This document shows, piece by piece, positions 36,871 to 47,960 of a stretch of 64,000 nt of DNA; position 1 is the first letter of the stretch; the number at the start of each line of letters is the position of its first letter. The notes below the pieces were generated by a model. That model was given only the letters and a program-made list of their open reading frames with translations. It was not told the DNA's origin and ran no database searches. The DNA comes from Silene latifolia (taxonomy: Eukaryota; Streptophyta; Magnoliopsida; Caryophyllales; Caryophyllaceae). The position numbers and the translations under genes are program-made. Location: positions 26,662,152 through 26,726,151 of the forward strand of contig NC_133536.1 of NCBI RefSeq assembly GCF_048544455.1, read 5' to 3'.

Positions 36871-38091
36871 TAATGTATCACTTTTATATACACTTTCATA
36901 ACTCCTTTCATGTCTATTTATATACCGTTTTCGTGCCTATTATATTATTTATATGCCTTTATTAGTGAAATATCGATACTGCCGCTTCTTTATGTTTTAA
37001 TGCAGAAATGACGCATTACGAGGTGTATCAAGTGAAGATGAACATTGCGGTTATGGCATAATGGAATACACGAGGCATGGCACGAGAAACGAGTAGACTT
37101 GAAGACGAAAAGAGAAGTTAAAAGATAAAATCAAGGTGAAGACTTGGTTCCTCGATCGAGTGAGCGAAGGCTCGACCGAGTAACCTTCCTCGATCTTCCT
37201 CGATCGAGTATGTTAAGGCTCGATCGAGGAACCTCTCTTATAGTCTTATTTCCGTATTTTCCTAAAACACGTCTTGTTTGTAATATATCAAACGTAGGAT
37301 TTATTAGGTTACGCTTTTATTACTTTTCGACGGCTGTAAAAATACTTTAGCTTTGATACTTTGTTCTTAATCTTTCCTCATTAATTACTAAGGTACTAAT
37401 CGTTCTTCATAATTTATTAATCAAGTTTTATGCTTTTAATTCGTTATTATTATTTCATGTCTTTAATTATGTTGCTATCAATTTTTATTGTTGTTGTTCA
37501 AATCACCATGAGTAGCTAATTTATTCATCTAGGATGAAGGGGATCTAGGTTGATTAGAAAGAGGAATATTAATTGATTGTTAGTAATATCACATGAATTA
37601 TCGTTTGATTATTGTTCTTATTCTAATTATTTGATTTAGGCCTGAATTGGTAATTAGTGTAGCGAATTAATACTTTCACCGACAGAGTTAGAATTAATAT
37701 AGGCTGCGATAATCAAATAGACTGTGTTTAATATTAACAATTGCATGTTAGACTTAATCTAAAGGACATAATAGAATTAATCAATCTTGTTACCTTAGAT
37801 AATTTGATTGGCCTAACAATTGACTAAGAAACCCCATATAATTGACCTAGTGAACAGGAATCCTAGACTCTTTAATATTATTGTTAATCACCTTTTAATT
37901 ATTTGCTATTAGTTGATAGAAAACAAACAAATCAAAACCCCCATAAATTGTTACCTTTAAGACACTTTAAATATTAGCAAACTGATTATTACCGCCTCCC
38001 TGTGGATTCGATACCTGTCTTACCACTAGCTATTTTGTTAGTTCTGAGATAGATTTATTTTGATATAGGTAATACGACTTTAGCCTTATCA
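36871..38091 (+). mobile_element. Probable solo LTR nested in the Helitron
   Basis: The right end, CTTTAGCCTTATCA, is LTR-like, and ACTAA occurs on both sides (36866-36870 and 38092-38096). The left end reads TAATGTATCAC rather than a clean TG, so the left border is tentative. Upstream of the right end is a CCTCCCTGTGGATTCGATAC phrase, common just inside plant gypsy LTR ends. It contains CTCGATCGAG palindromes near 37150-37226. Confidence 0.5.
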
Positions 38092-38430
38092 ACTAACATT
38101 TCTTTTTATTGTAAAATGGGAATTTTAATTGTAAATTAAGAAATTTTGATGTGAATTTTGGTAAGTTACATCTTTTTTTTTGGAATTTTTTAATTCAACT
38201 ATGAAATATAGTTTGTAATTTGGAAGTTCATGAGTAATAGTTATTAAATGGAGGATTAGTGAATGAAAACTATTGTAGGTTTAATAGCCATTATAAACTA
38301 TTGCTTCCCATCTTTTAATTTGCCTTTTCATTTATTTTTGAGTTATGAGAATTATTAAATAAGATAATTCATTAGTGAGGAGCTCAAGAGGTAAAACAAA
38401 TAGGAAAAAATGTTAATGAAAATTATTAAT

Positions 38431-38703
38431 AGGGATATTCTACGTGGTAACCCTAGGTTTTTTCGTTTTCCACATGGTAACCTCATTTCCACCAAAAATG
38501 CGTTTGACTGGCCATAACTCACAACCACGAGTTCTGAAAGCGGTGATTTCTTTTTTCAAATTGACCGGCTTTACGAGATCTTTGATCTAGAAAAAAAATT
38601 TGTCAGTTTTTGAACTCGTGGCAAGAATTACGGTCAGTCAAACTTTAAACTTTGACTGATCGTACCTCTTTTGGAACATAGGGTTACCATGTAGAATATC
38701 CCT
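38431..38703. mobile_element. Foldback MITE (273 bp) nested in the Helitron
   Basis: The ends are inverted repeats of about 25 bp (AGGGATATTCTAC... and its complement) with one mismatch. The inversion continues inward: a GTTTGACTG...CCACGAGTTC block near 38507 is mirrored near 38640, so most of the element can fold on itself. Flanks are ATTATTAAT and TATTATTATT, too AT-rich to define the TSD length. No ORF; superfamily unassigned. Confidence 0.8.
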
Positions 38704-41240
38704 TATTATTATTATTATTGATCTTAAATAGTGGTTGAAATAAAATGTCATACCTTTACTTTTAGGAATATTATTAAACTTAACAATTATTTTAGTTTTA
38801 ATTAAAAGGGTTTGTATAACGATCTGAAATAAATAGATGTAGGTGTAAATTTTAAGTGGTACAATTTAAGGAAAGTTAAGTTTAACTTTTTACCAAAAAA
38901 AAAATTACAACATTTTCAACCAATATTTCATCATATGAAAAAAAATTAAAAAAAATCCAATGAAAAACTTTAATCAATTCATTAAATTTTTTTTTATTAC
39001 AAAACATTCAATTAAAATCTTAATTTTATAAGTTAATGTTATGTTGTCAATTGTCGTTAATCAAACAATATAAATTAAAATTAATTAATATTAACCAATC
39101 TAAAAATGACATATGGAATAAAACTAAATGGTATAAGTAGCATTTTAACTATATAGTATAGATGTCCGCGTGGAGAATGGTTGGGTAAGCGTGTGTCAAT
39201 CTTAACCAAGGTGGCAATGTGAATGTCTATGTGGCTTTTCCACGTCCTACGTGGCTTTCTCTAGTTGACATTTTTTAGGATGCCTTTTAATAGTATTTTA
39301 TAGATTTGGTCGAAGTAGATGTTAGATTCAATACATGTGAATGTCATACAATTAAATCATTCATTACGATAAATGAACTAAAATAATTAAAAGAACAAGA
39401 ATTACAAAGTTTATTTGATCTACGTCAAAAGCACGCTAAAAGACGGGATTTCGAAGAAGAAAATAAAAGGAAAATAAAATAGAATTTAAAATATGAAAAT
39501 ACATCAGATTAGAGGTGATAATACGGATAATAGTTGATTTAAACCGTAATTAAGAGCTACGTCAAAGCGAGAAAGAGTTCAGAGATAGAAACCAACCCAG
39601 AACAGGCGCAACATCTGCTGCATCCTCTGGCAGAGGCGCAGCACCTTATGCGTCTGTTTTAAAGCTGGGTTCTGGCTGTGAAGTCAGAACCGCAATATTG
39701 TTATCGTTCGTTGGTAGATTTAGGATGGATTATCGATATTAGACTCGAATTGAAGGGTTTTAACCAATTATATGTATCTGGGCAAGTCATAAGACGAATT
39801 AAAACGAGAAATTACAGCGGTTTACATGATTATGATTATACAATGAACTCGTGTCGGAAATACAAAAAGGAGCGAAACTTGAGAGTAGATTAAAACGAAA
39901 CTGGACAAATAAAATCCGGAAGAAAACTTATGTATCAAATTAGGATTCCGGTTCCCCGAAGAGTCGATTTGAATTAAAACGGCGAAAACCCGGAAGTATT
40001 AAATTACTAGGGATTAAGGATGAATTAAACATTGTAATTAAAAGGAAATTGTTAAAACATGATTTGTTTACTGAAACAACAAAGAAAAAACGAAAGGAAT
40101 AAAAAAAAGCAAAATTTGCAGAAAGTCGAGGAAGAAAAAGAAGAGAAGGAGCATCAAGCAACCTCTGGAAGAGGCGCAGCAAGGCTGCGATCCTTCGAGG
40201 CGCAGCTGCTGCTCCGTTTCTTCTCGACGTCTAACCTTCGCTGTTTTGTAAAAACGATTTTAAAAGATGGATTTTAAATCGGTTTTCGAACATGCTCTTG
40301 ATATAGATCTACATTAATTGATATAAAATAAAAGTATAATAATAAAATGGGATTTACACCCTGAGACTTACATGTTTGACGAAACGAGATTGAATAAAGT
40401 TATCGTTTTAGTGATTGCTCGACTCGAATATGCATGGAAAGTGCCCTTGTTAGAGGATTTAACAAATTGATTAGGTTGATTAAAAGGTGGAGTTGGTCAA
40501 ATTGGCCAGTCTATGCAACGTGACTAGGACTCAGAATGATATGAGCTTGCGTGGTCGATTGATCAAGCACATAGGCGTCAAAAGCAATAGCGTGGTCTAG
40601 AATGCAAAGAGAGAGAGAGAGAGAGGGGGGGGGGGGAACACTCGCGTGCCAAATATGGAGGCCGGAGACCTCTATTTATACTAAACATATGGAAGAGTTT
40701 AGGAATGACACGAATACGGAAACATATCATGAAAATATACTGAAAAGTGCGAAAAGAGGGCTGGAGAAGAGGCGCAGTAGCTACTGCGATCCTTCAAAGA
40801 GGCGCAGTACCTGCTGCGTCATTTCCCCAGAGGTTTCCTCCTCAGCAAGAAAGATTTCCGCGTTTTATTATGGAATTTCGGTAGATATACACTTCCTTAT
40901 TCCATAAAACACAATATTACGGTAGATATTTACTTAAAATATTAATTTTAATTAGGAATAAACATCCAGAGAATACTAGAACATTCCGGAATATTCCGAC
41001 TCGGCATTTAAACGGTTTTTAGAAAATGAAGCGGTTTTTGACCCGGACTCCAAATAAACTCTAACTGCTGTCAAAACAACCGTATCGGTGCGTAGATGAC
41101 GACCAAGGGGTTGACTCGAGTGTTTGAGCTATCACTTGTCGATGAACTTACGGACTGTCATAAAATCGTTCCGCGTATCAAACATGCGGCCCAATCATCA
41201 CTGGGTGGTTGGTGGGAGGTGTAGAAATGAGGTATCTACA

Positions 41241-41255
41241 GAGCCTCCACTTTGA
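41241..41255 (-). other. Polypurine tract of the Retand-like element
   Basis: The minus strand reads AAAGTGGAGGCTC directly before the 3' LTR start TGTAGATACC. Confidence 0.7.
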
Positions 41256-42126
41256 CTGAGGTTGGGACAAGGCGAAAGTCAAAGTATAGCCATCAGGTCA
41301 ATCGAAGATTACAACCTGACGACTATGGCGACGCGAGGCGGCTCAAGGGGTCTGACCCAAGGACCTGTCGTCGGGAATATTTTAGAGTCCGTCGACTATC
41401 GGGGAGGTTTGTTTAATGTCCATTAGACTACGTAAGGAAGCTTGCCATCCATAGGAAGAAACCATACTTGAGACACCCTTGGGTGAAGGATTCGAAAGTG
41501 CAAATGCTCCTTGGAGAATTTTATCTTAAACTCTGTGGGAAGAATCATATGTTGAGTCGACAACAGTGCGTCCTTAGCACTGCTGAGGAAAAAATAATAG
41601 ATTGACAACGACGCACCCTTGGCATCGCTGAGGAAAAGTGTTTGATCGACAACGGCGCGTCCTTGGCACCGCTTAGGAGAAAATTCGCTTGGGTCGTCGC
41701 AAGCGAAATTGTGATAAAGAGGAGAAGCCCATGAACTGTATTTAGTGATCATGAATTCTCGTGGGGAACAAAATGTCGTGGTTGCCTGTAGTCTGCTGAA
41801 GAGAAAATGCCGATTCATACGAATCGAATACCAAAAAAGGAGCCACATGTTGGGGAAGAGGCGCATGAAGCCCAGACCCACAAATAATGAACTTATAACG
41901 AATTTTAACGAATCTCTGAGGAAACTTGCTGAGGAAAAGGCGCAGCAAAAGCTGCGACCCTTGGAAGAGGCGCGGCAAGTGCTGTGTCTTCTCCCGAGCT
42001 CACCCCTGTTTGGGTAAAAACCCGACTTAATGCCGTGTTTGTTTTTCATTTTCAAAAACACAAACATTTCATTTCCTTACAAAACTCAACCAAATTCCGT
42101 CAAAATTTGATCAACACTTGCCATAA
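41256..42126 (+). promoter_or_regulatory. Upstream region of the antisense PMD gene
   Basis: Non-coding on inspection. It contains short repeats around GCGTCCTTGGCACCGCT (about 41570-41670) and a paired GGCGCAGC..GCTGCG motif at 41938-41990, about 140 bp before the start codon. No clear TATA box was seen. Confidence 0.45.
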
Positions 42127-45075
42127 ATGATGACTAATCGAGGTATGTGTCTTGTACTTGCTTTATTTTGCATTTGAGCTTTGATTTTGGGTCGAAAATT
42201 AGGGTTTATATACCGACTTATTTCGAAAATTTTGGGCTTTCGTCCCAAATGAATTTGTCTCATGAAATTGACATTAGAAATGAGTAATTGACCATGTTAG
42301 GAACATAACCATGTATCTGTTTCGAATTTTCGTCAAGTATTAAGGATTTGAGCGCGAAATGTCACGGTTTCTTGCTAAACCGTAAAACCCCTCGAAAATG
42401 GCCCTATGCTAGCCCATTTTTTGATGAAACTTGATGTTTTGGAACCCTTGAGTAATGGGTAAACTTGCTATTACGCCGGATTTTCAAGTTCGGACAGCTC
42501 TTCCGGGACAATTTTGTATGGCATAAATTCTATTATAGCGAAATGCTGCCGTATTTTTGACTCAAAACCGTAACTAGGCTTGAACTTAGACTCGTCTTGA
42601 CTTAAACTACCACATATGTGGTCGGGCTTGGAAAATCTGGCAAAAGATGGCTAGAAAGGCCTTTTTAGATGCTTGAAAATGCTTAGCATCGCTTTGTTTA
42701 CTTCGATTTTGCAGAGGATATTCCTTCTACGTCGGGGAGAGGCCCCATGGACACTGACATTGACCCTTTTACCGCTCCGGGAGTGACCCAAGAGATGGAG
42801 GAGGATATAGAGGAGGAGGCCCCGCAGAGGGCCAATGTAGGACGAGGCGGCCATCAGCTCGCAAGAGCGCATGAGTGGGCCGAGAAATGGGATGGTAAAT
42901 ATCTCATTTGGGCGGCAGAGAGCCACCTGTCGTATAGGATGGCGAGGAGCATGGTAAGCCTTTAGCTTGTTATTTCCTTATTTATTTATTTCTTAAACGT
43001 TTTATGCTTAAGAAAGCTTTCTTTTGAATCGACGCAATAGGCTGGGAATATGAGATCCTTCTCTGGTTATACAACGATGATGGACGCCTTCGGGAAGCTG
43101 TCGGAGGAGGAGAAGGGTATCATCGAGCGGGAAGCCTATGGTGTCTTGGTACGAGGCTGGAGGGAGATCAAGGAGAGGAAGATTCGGGCTAACCTCAGCC
43201 TGATTCGAGCCTTTCTTGATCGATTTTGGGACATGACCTCGACTTTCCATATGCCTTTTAGAGAGATCGGGGTCACCTTGGAGGACTACGGCATGATCTC
43301 GGGTCTGCCGTGTGGAGAAGAGCCGTTGGTGTGGCCTTTGGTAGCCATGAGAGTAGACTTGGCCGAGGCGAGGAGTCTGATTGGCTGGAACCTGGCTACG
43401 GGTGCGGCCCAAGTTCCTGGTTTGGTGTCGAGTAGCTACGTTAGAGACTACTTCAGTGGTAGGGTTCCGGTGAGAGTGGGGATGGATGGACGAATGGTGC
43501 CTCCACCACCTTGTACTGCTGAGCAGCGGGCCCGTTTGTGGTTGTGGTGGTTCTTGTCTTCAATTTACCTCGGAGAGGAGGGGGAGAGGCTGTCGACGAA
43601 CCTTCTTCCGTTTCTTTCTGACTTGAGTAGCCTAGGTCGTTGGGACTTGGTTACTCCTAGTTTTGCGGTCCTCGCGCGCTACATGAGGACCATGGTTCGT
43701 CCGGAGCTTATGGAGAAGAGGACTTCTCCTGCCACTGTTGGCCCTGGATTCCTTTTGGAGGTATGAACCTTTCTTGAAAATATGAAAGATCATTTTTGAA
43801 AATATGAAAGATCATTTTTGAAAATATGAAAGATTGTTTTTGTAGAGAATGATTTGTAATCATTATTATTTTGCCTGCAGGCGTAGGTGTACTCTTACTT
43901 CCCTGGTTTTGCACCCACGAGGGCAGCGGACGTATCGAGAGCGAACCCCGTCGCGAGGGACCGGATAGTGTGTCGTCAGAAGAGACAGCGGTCTTCTTAC
44001 GATGTCTGGCGGAGGGGCGTGAATGCCCTGAGCTTAGACAGCGTAAGTGTCTTTGATCTTCATTTTATTTTTCCTTTATTTAGAGATGATCATAGGAATG
44101 ACTCCTCGTTCTCTTCCTTTAGTGGGTGTCCCGGCCTTGGCAGAGCTACTCTGGGGCTCCAGCCTTTGTGGTTGAGGTTCTCCGTTCCCGGAGTTTGAGT
44201 AGGTTGCTGTTGACGACGCCCATGGGGCTTGTGTGGTACTTGGGTGAGCGTTTGACTCGGCAGTGCTCTCGTGACACTTTTACGGTTCCCATCGACCCTC
44301 CACGGATGATGTTTAGGGAGCCTTCAGAGGCTGAGAGGGCAGCTAACCTGGCTGGCGCGAGTGGTGACGCCCTCCTTCTCCCTGGTGAGGAGTACGCTGG
44401 GTTTGTTCACAGGAGGATGGCGTACTGGCCGATCGTGGTAAGAATCTTTACCGTTTACTTGTCTTTGATAAATCTGATAAATGGTGAATGATTAGCAAAT
44501 CATGAACCACTTGAGTTTTGCAGGAGATCGAGGTGGCGGGTGTCGAGCCCCCATCTTTTCTAGAGACATTGAAGTACACTGACTCGGCGGGCATGTCGGT
44601 GATCTCGGAGATCCGGCATTTCAACGAGACGGTGACTGATGCTGGCTTGGATGAGTGGCAGCATGTCGTGAGGAGGGTAAGCCCCCAGCTTTGGATGTCT
44701 TTAGTATTTCATGCTTCATTACATAGGAATGCATTTGCTTGAACCTTTTCCGTATTTGAATGAAGGTGGCACCATCCAGGCACGTGGAGTTGTGGAGGAT
44801 GGCCAACCGGCTGCAAGCTACAGCCATTGAGTCCCTTACAGGTGGCTCGGGGCGGCATGTATGAACCTTTCGTACCCGTTCTTTATTTTTATTATCTCCA
44901 ATTTTGTGGAGTGAAGTGAAGTAAAGTATCACTCCATTTTTCTGTGTAAAGGGAGAGTGAGCTGGCGCAGTCCCAGGAGGAGACGGCCCGCTTGCTTAGA
45001 GAGCTTGAGGCTAGAGATGCCGAGATCGCTGCCCTTGAAGCGACAGTGGCTGAGCTGAGGAGTCGTCAGGACTAG
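42127..45075 (+). CDS. Plant mobile domain (PMD) protein gene, eight inferred exons, antisense in the Retand-like element
   Basis: Inferred exons: 42127-42142, 42715-42953, 43041-43760, 43887-44042, 44123-44437, 44524-44676, 44766-44858, 44956-45075. All seven introns are GT-AG, phases agree at every joint, and the 1,812-nt CDS has no internal stop (603 residues, TAG at 45073). The first exon is only 16 nt. Exon 3 carries the PMD/aminotransferase-like core: FLDRFWDMTSTFHMPFREIGVTLEDYGMISGLPCG, then ARLWLWWFLSSIYLG and YMRTMVRPEL. Exon 5 has VWYLGERLTRQ and VPIDPPRMM. The C-terminus is a short Glu/Arg coiled coil. Host PMD proteins (MAIN, MAIL1) act in nuclear silencing and genome stability; transposon-borne relatives are known but their role is not. 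Neighbours are the decayed pol (opposite strand, downstream) and a second antisense gene. Exon 4 and 8 acceptors were chosen to keep frame and need transcript support. Confidence 0.8.
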
Positions 45076-45690
45076 TTTGCTAACTGTTTGTACATTTGTA
45101 CATTTTGGATGTCATTTTGGGCAGGAGCCCGTATTTTGATGAATATTTTTGCATTTTGATTGTATATATGACGGCCAGCGTGCCTTTGCTGCTGGGTGTT
45201 TGTTGTATCTGTAGCCTGTAGGTTAGCTTTGAAAAACAGGTTTGCGTCGTCATGCTGCCAAAATTAACGTAGGAAATCACCAGAAAAACATATAGCAAAA
45301 TTAAAATGGCCTAAATAAGCGCGAAAGGGAAGAAAATGAAAAAAAGTGCCCGAAAATGGAAAAAATGACGCGAAAATGGACAAAATGACGTGACCGGACG
45401 GTGGGGAGGGCTACCCCCTAAAAAAAGAATTTAGAATAAATGTCTAAGTGTGTCATAAACTTTTTTTAAAAGAGGGAGTGAAATGATTCCCCGAAAAAAA
45501 AAACGAGTAAGTGTGCGTATTTGGCGAAAATGTTGATTTTGCCTCGAAAACCGAACCCACAAAAGATTAGGAAACATAAATTTGGGTAATTAATCGAAAT
45601 TACCGAATTAGGTTTCCTCCTATAAGAATAGGAAACTTTAACTAAAACAGATTAGGAAAGATCCACGCATGTCAAACGAAGAAAAGAGCC
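45076..45690 (+). other. Spacer between the two antisense genes
   Basis: 3' flank of the PMD gene and distal upstream region of the DUF7745-like gene; A-rich, no gene seen. Confidence 0.5.
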
Positions 45691-45696
45691 TGGGGA

Positions 45697-45902
45697 AGAA
45701 GCGCAGCAGGTGCTGCGATCCTTCGAAGAGGCGCTGCTGCTGCGTCTTCTCTCCAGCTAGTCAATTCTCGATAGAAATTGTGAAACGTCGAATAGTATAA
45801 ATAAAGACCTCGGTTGAGCTTCTATTCTCACAATTCTCCCTTCCTTGACTTCGTCTATTACATAAATCCTCATATATATTCTCAAATTTTTCCAACAAAA
45901 AT
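45697..45902 (+). promoter_or_regulatory. LTR-like promoter of the DUF7745-like antisense gene
   Basis: A paired GCGCAGC..GCTGCG motif (45697-45755) is followed by TATAAATA at 45796-45803, then AAGACCTCGG and a ~100-bp leader to ATG 45903. The same order (paired dyads, then TATAAATAGAGACCTTCGG) occurs in the family's LTR, e.g. 51077-51142 and 51222-51240. Transcription would start about 30 bp past the TATA box by the usual rule. Confidence 0.65.
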
Positions 45903-47394
45903 ATGGATGCCTTTGAAAATCACATTAAGGAGTGGACGAACGAATTTACGAGTGTTGAGAAATACAACATGGGTGCTTTTAAATTAGGATCAATCATAAG
46001 TTTGAAGCTGGTGAAGGTAATTACGCCCTTTCTGGATGCTTGTCTTAAATATTGGGATCCGAATTTTCATGTATTTGCCTTTCCGGGAGGCGAAATTTGT
46101 CCCTTTCCTGTAGAAATTGCTGCAGTTGGAGGATGGGACGCAGAAAGTGTTCCGGCTATAGCCCTAGCTCTCTAGGCTATAAAAATAAATTTAGGGATTT
46201 GCTTGGATTGACCAATGCCGAGGTAGACCGTCTTGTGACCTCAAAAGGTGTCCATATGTTCGAATTTGTCGATCAATTTATAAATAGGGAGGACCCTACT
46301 ATCTCTTATGTGGCGAGGCATAGAGCTTATGGATTTTGCCTTCTTCATTGCTATGTCATGCGAGGGCACGTGGACAAAGAGATGAGGGGTGACCCTCGAT
46401 TTTTAAGCATAATGGAGCAAATTGAACTGCGTAGGAGCCCAGCATGCTTAGTTTTAGGGAAGACCATTCTAGGATTGGACAATAGGAAGGCGAACCACGA
46501 GCACCCTTATCTTGGGAGTCCTATTATTTTACAGGTAAGAACCCGTCTTCTTGTCCTATTCGGCGTTTTTTTTTCGACCGGTTTTGGATACTAACTCCCG
46601 TCCCCGTTTTGCAGATCTGGCTAATGGAAAGGTTGCGGTTGATCGAGCCCCCAGTTGACGTGATAGGATATCCCTCCCGATCAATTGCGATGAGAACGAG
46701 GCTATACATGGTGTACTTCACTCGAGTGTGAAATTATTGGGAACATAAATTGAAGAGTGAAGATGGGCCCTTGATTAGGTGGATCGTGCCATGGTGGCAT
46801 CTTAGATCAGTGACTGGAGTATCGTCGTTGGATCCGACTCGGTCAATTCGCATTCCCGACTTGGAATTCATGGTCTATACTTTTCTGGAGAGATTGATGA
46901 GGCAAGTGGGCTTAAGACAGAAAATCCCGAAGCTAGACACCGTCCCTCAAACTACCTTGGCGCATACTTCGGATTTTTGTCGAGAGTGAGAAATTCGCTG
47001 GGCCCAAAAGAATATGTGGTTCATACCCGTTCCGGTTGGATCGTTATGGGTATCTGACTCATATCTGCAGTGGAGGAAAGCTGGCACTCCCGAGGAGCGT
47101 GAAAAGCTAAGGAAACACGGGCCTGTAGACTATAAGATCCGCGAAGTGGCGAAGGAGAACCAAAAGTACTTAACTGAGGAGGAAGAAGAGGCCGGATATC
47201 GGGTCGTCGTCCGTCCGTCGAAGAAACCAAAGAATGCTCCTACTGAGAAGATGGTGATGGATCGAAATGGGAAAGCTAGACCGTGAGAACGACCGTTAAT
47301 GATTAGGTCAGAGATAACGCAAGAGCGTCCTGCTCGTGGCCGAGACAAGAAATGTGACAAAGGCGACAAAGGCAAGGGGAAAATTGAAGAGTAG
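45903..47394 (+). pseudogene. DUF7745-like gene, antisense in the Retand-like element, decayed
   Basis: ATG at 45903 starts MDAFENHIKEW..., with FLDACLKYWDPNFHVFAF..GEICPFPVEIAAVGGW, the start of a DUF7745-type domain. Near 46160-46180 the frame shifts and continues FRDLLGLTNAEVDRLV, YVARHRAYGFCLLHCYVM and RRSPACLVLGKTILGLDN to a splice donor (CAG|GTAAGA, 46534). Exon 2 begins at 46615 (IWLMERLRLIEPP) and runs in one frame to TAG 47392-47394, but is cut by TGA codons at 46729, 46987 and 47284. The tail is basic (KKCDKGDKGKGK). Nonsense changes to TGA fit CpG deamination of silenced DNA (inference). Function unknown; the family name is from memory of its pattern. Confidence 0.65.
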
Positions 47395-47960
47395 CCTTAG
47401 TCATTTTTAAATAGTATTATTTATTATTTTGAGTTGTAATAAATTGCGGGGTTTTTAGAATCCTAGCCTATCATTTTAATTTTCAGCATTTTAATTTTAT
47501 ATGTATTTGGCGTATTACTATTATTATTTAAGGAATAATGAATAAATGATTTATTAGTTAAGAAACTTTTATAAATTTTCTTTATTTATTCTTGTCGAAT
47601 TTCAAATGCAATATGCAAATGTCCTTCTATTTACATCTTGAGATGACGGGTTGTATCCTGTAAAGGATTGCCTACATATTCATTAGAAAAAATGAAATCA
47701 AACCCTGTACGTAGTTTGAAAAAATGTAAAAGAATAAATGTTCGAAGCAAGAGCTTGTAATGAACTTTTAAAAAAATAAGCGTGTGATTTACTTACTCCT
47801 AAGGAAATGCAATTCAATTTATTTGATGATATGAGGATGTCAAAATGTCAAAACACAAGAGCGAAATGCCATAATCCTTTTTTTAGCGGGCCAGGGGCTG
47901 TTTTATTTCGTGTCGCAAGAGCGGCACGTGTGTCACGCGAGGCGCGTTTTATCCGATTCT
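47395..47960. other. Tail-to-tail spacer between antisense gene and pol
   Basis: AT-rich, no ORF of note. It separates the 3' ends of the converging DUF7745-like gene (+) and pol (-), and would be expected to hold polyadenylation signals for both. Confidence 0.5.

Larger units (their letters stand above)
35951..39304 (-). mobile_element. Non-autonomous Helitron (3.35 kb) in the 3' LTR
   Basis: Comparison with the uninterrupted LTR near 58460 gives exact borders between host A and T. On the minus strand the element begins TCTATAAAATACTATTAAAA and ends CTAG, fitting the 5'-TC / CTRR-3' rule. The 3' end is preceded by a hairpin (ACCTGTGA-CTT-TCACGGGT, one G-T pair) nine bases from CTAG. There is no target duplication, as expected. 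No Rep/helicase frame is present, so it is non-autonomous. It contains a probable solo LTR and a MITE. Confidence 0.85.
35419..41240 (-). repeat. 3' LTR of the Retand-like element, with inserted Helitron
   Basis: Without the Helitron (35951-39304) it is 2,468 bp and matches 57931-60432. Minus-strand ends are TGTAGATACC and TGTCCACA. A minus-strand TATAAATA is at 40673-40680. A GA run with a poly-G tract lies at about 40607-40636. Paired GGCGCAG..CTGCG motifs are at 39604-39655, 40167-40220 and 40769-40822. Confidence 0.88.

Noticed and set aside
40602-40907. 101-residue plus-strand ORF beginning MQREREREGGGG, and its copy at 59881-60099
   Set aside because: Starts in the GA/poly-G tract of the LTR and translates the dyad repeats; LTR noise.
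41423-42067. 214-residue minus-strand ORF between the 3' LTR and the PMD gene
   Set aside because: No domain recognised; it overlaps short repeats and the GGCGCAGC dyads and is likely fortuitous.
43008-43412. 134-residue minus-strand ORF across exon 3 of the PMD gene
   Set aside because: Shadow of the plus-strand PMD exon, which has family motifs and matching splice sites.
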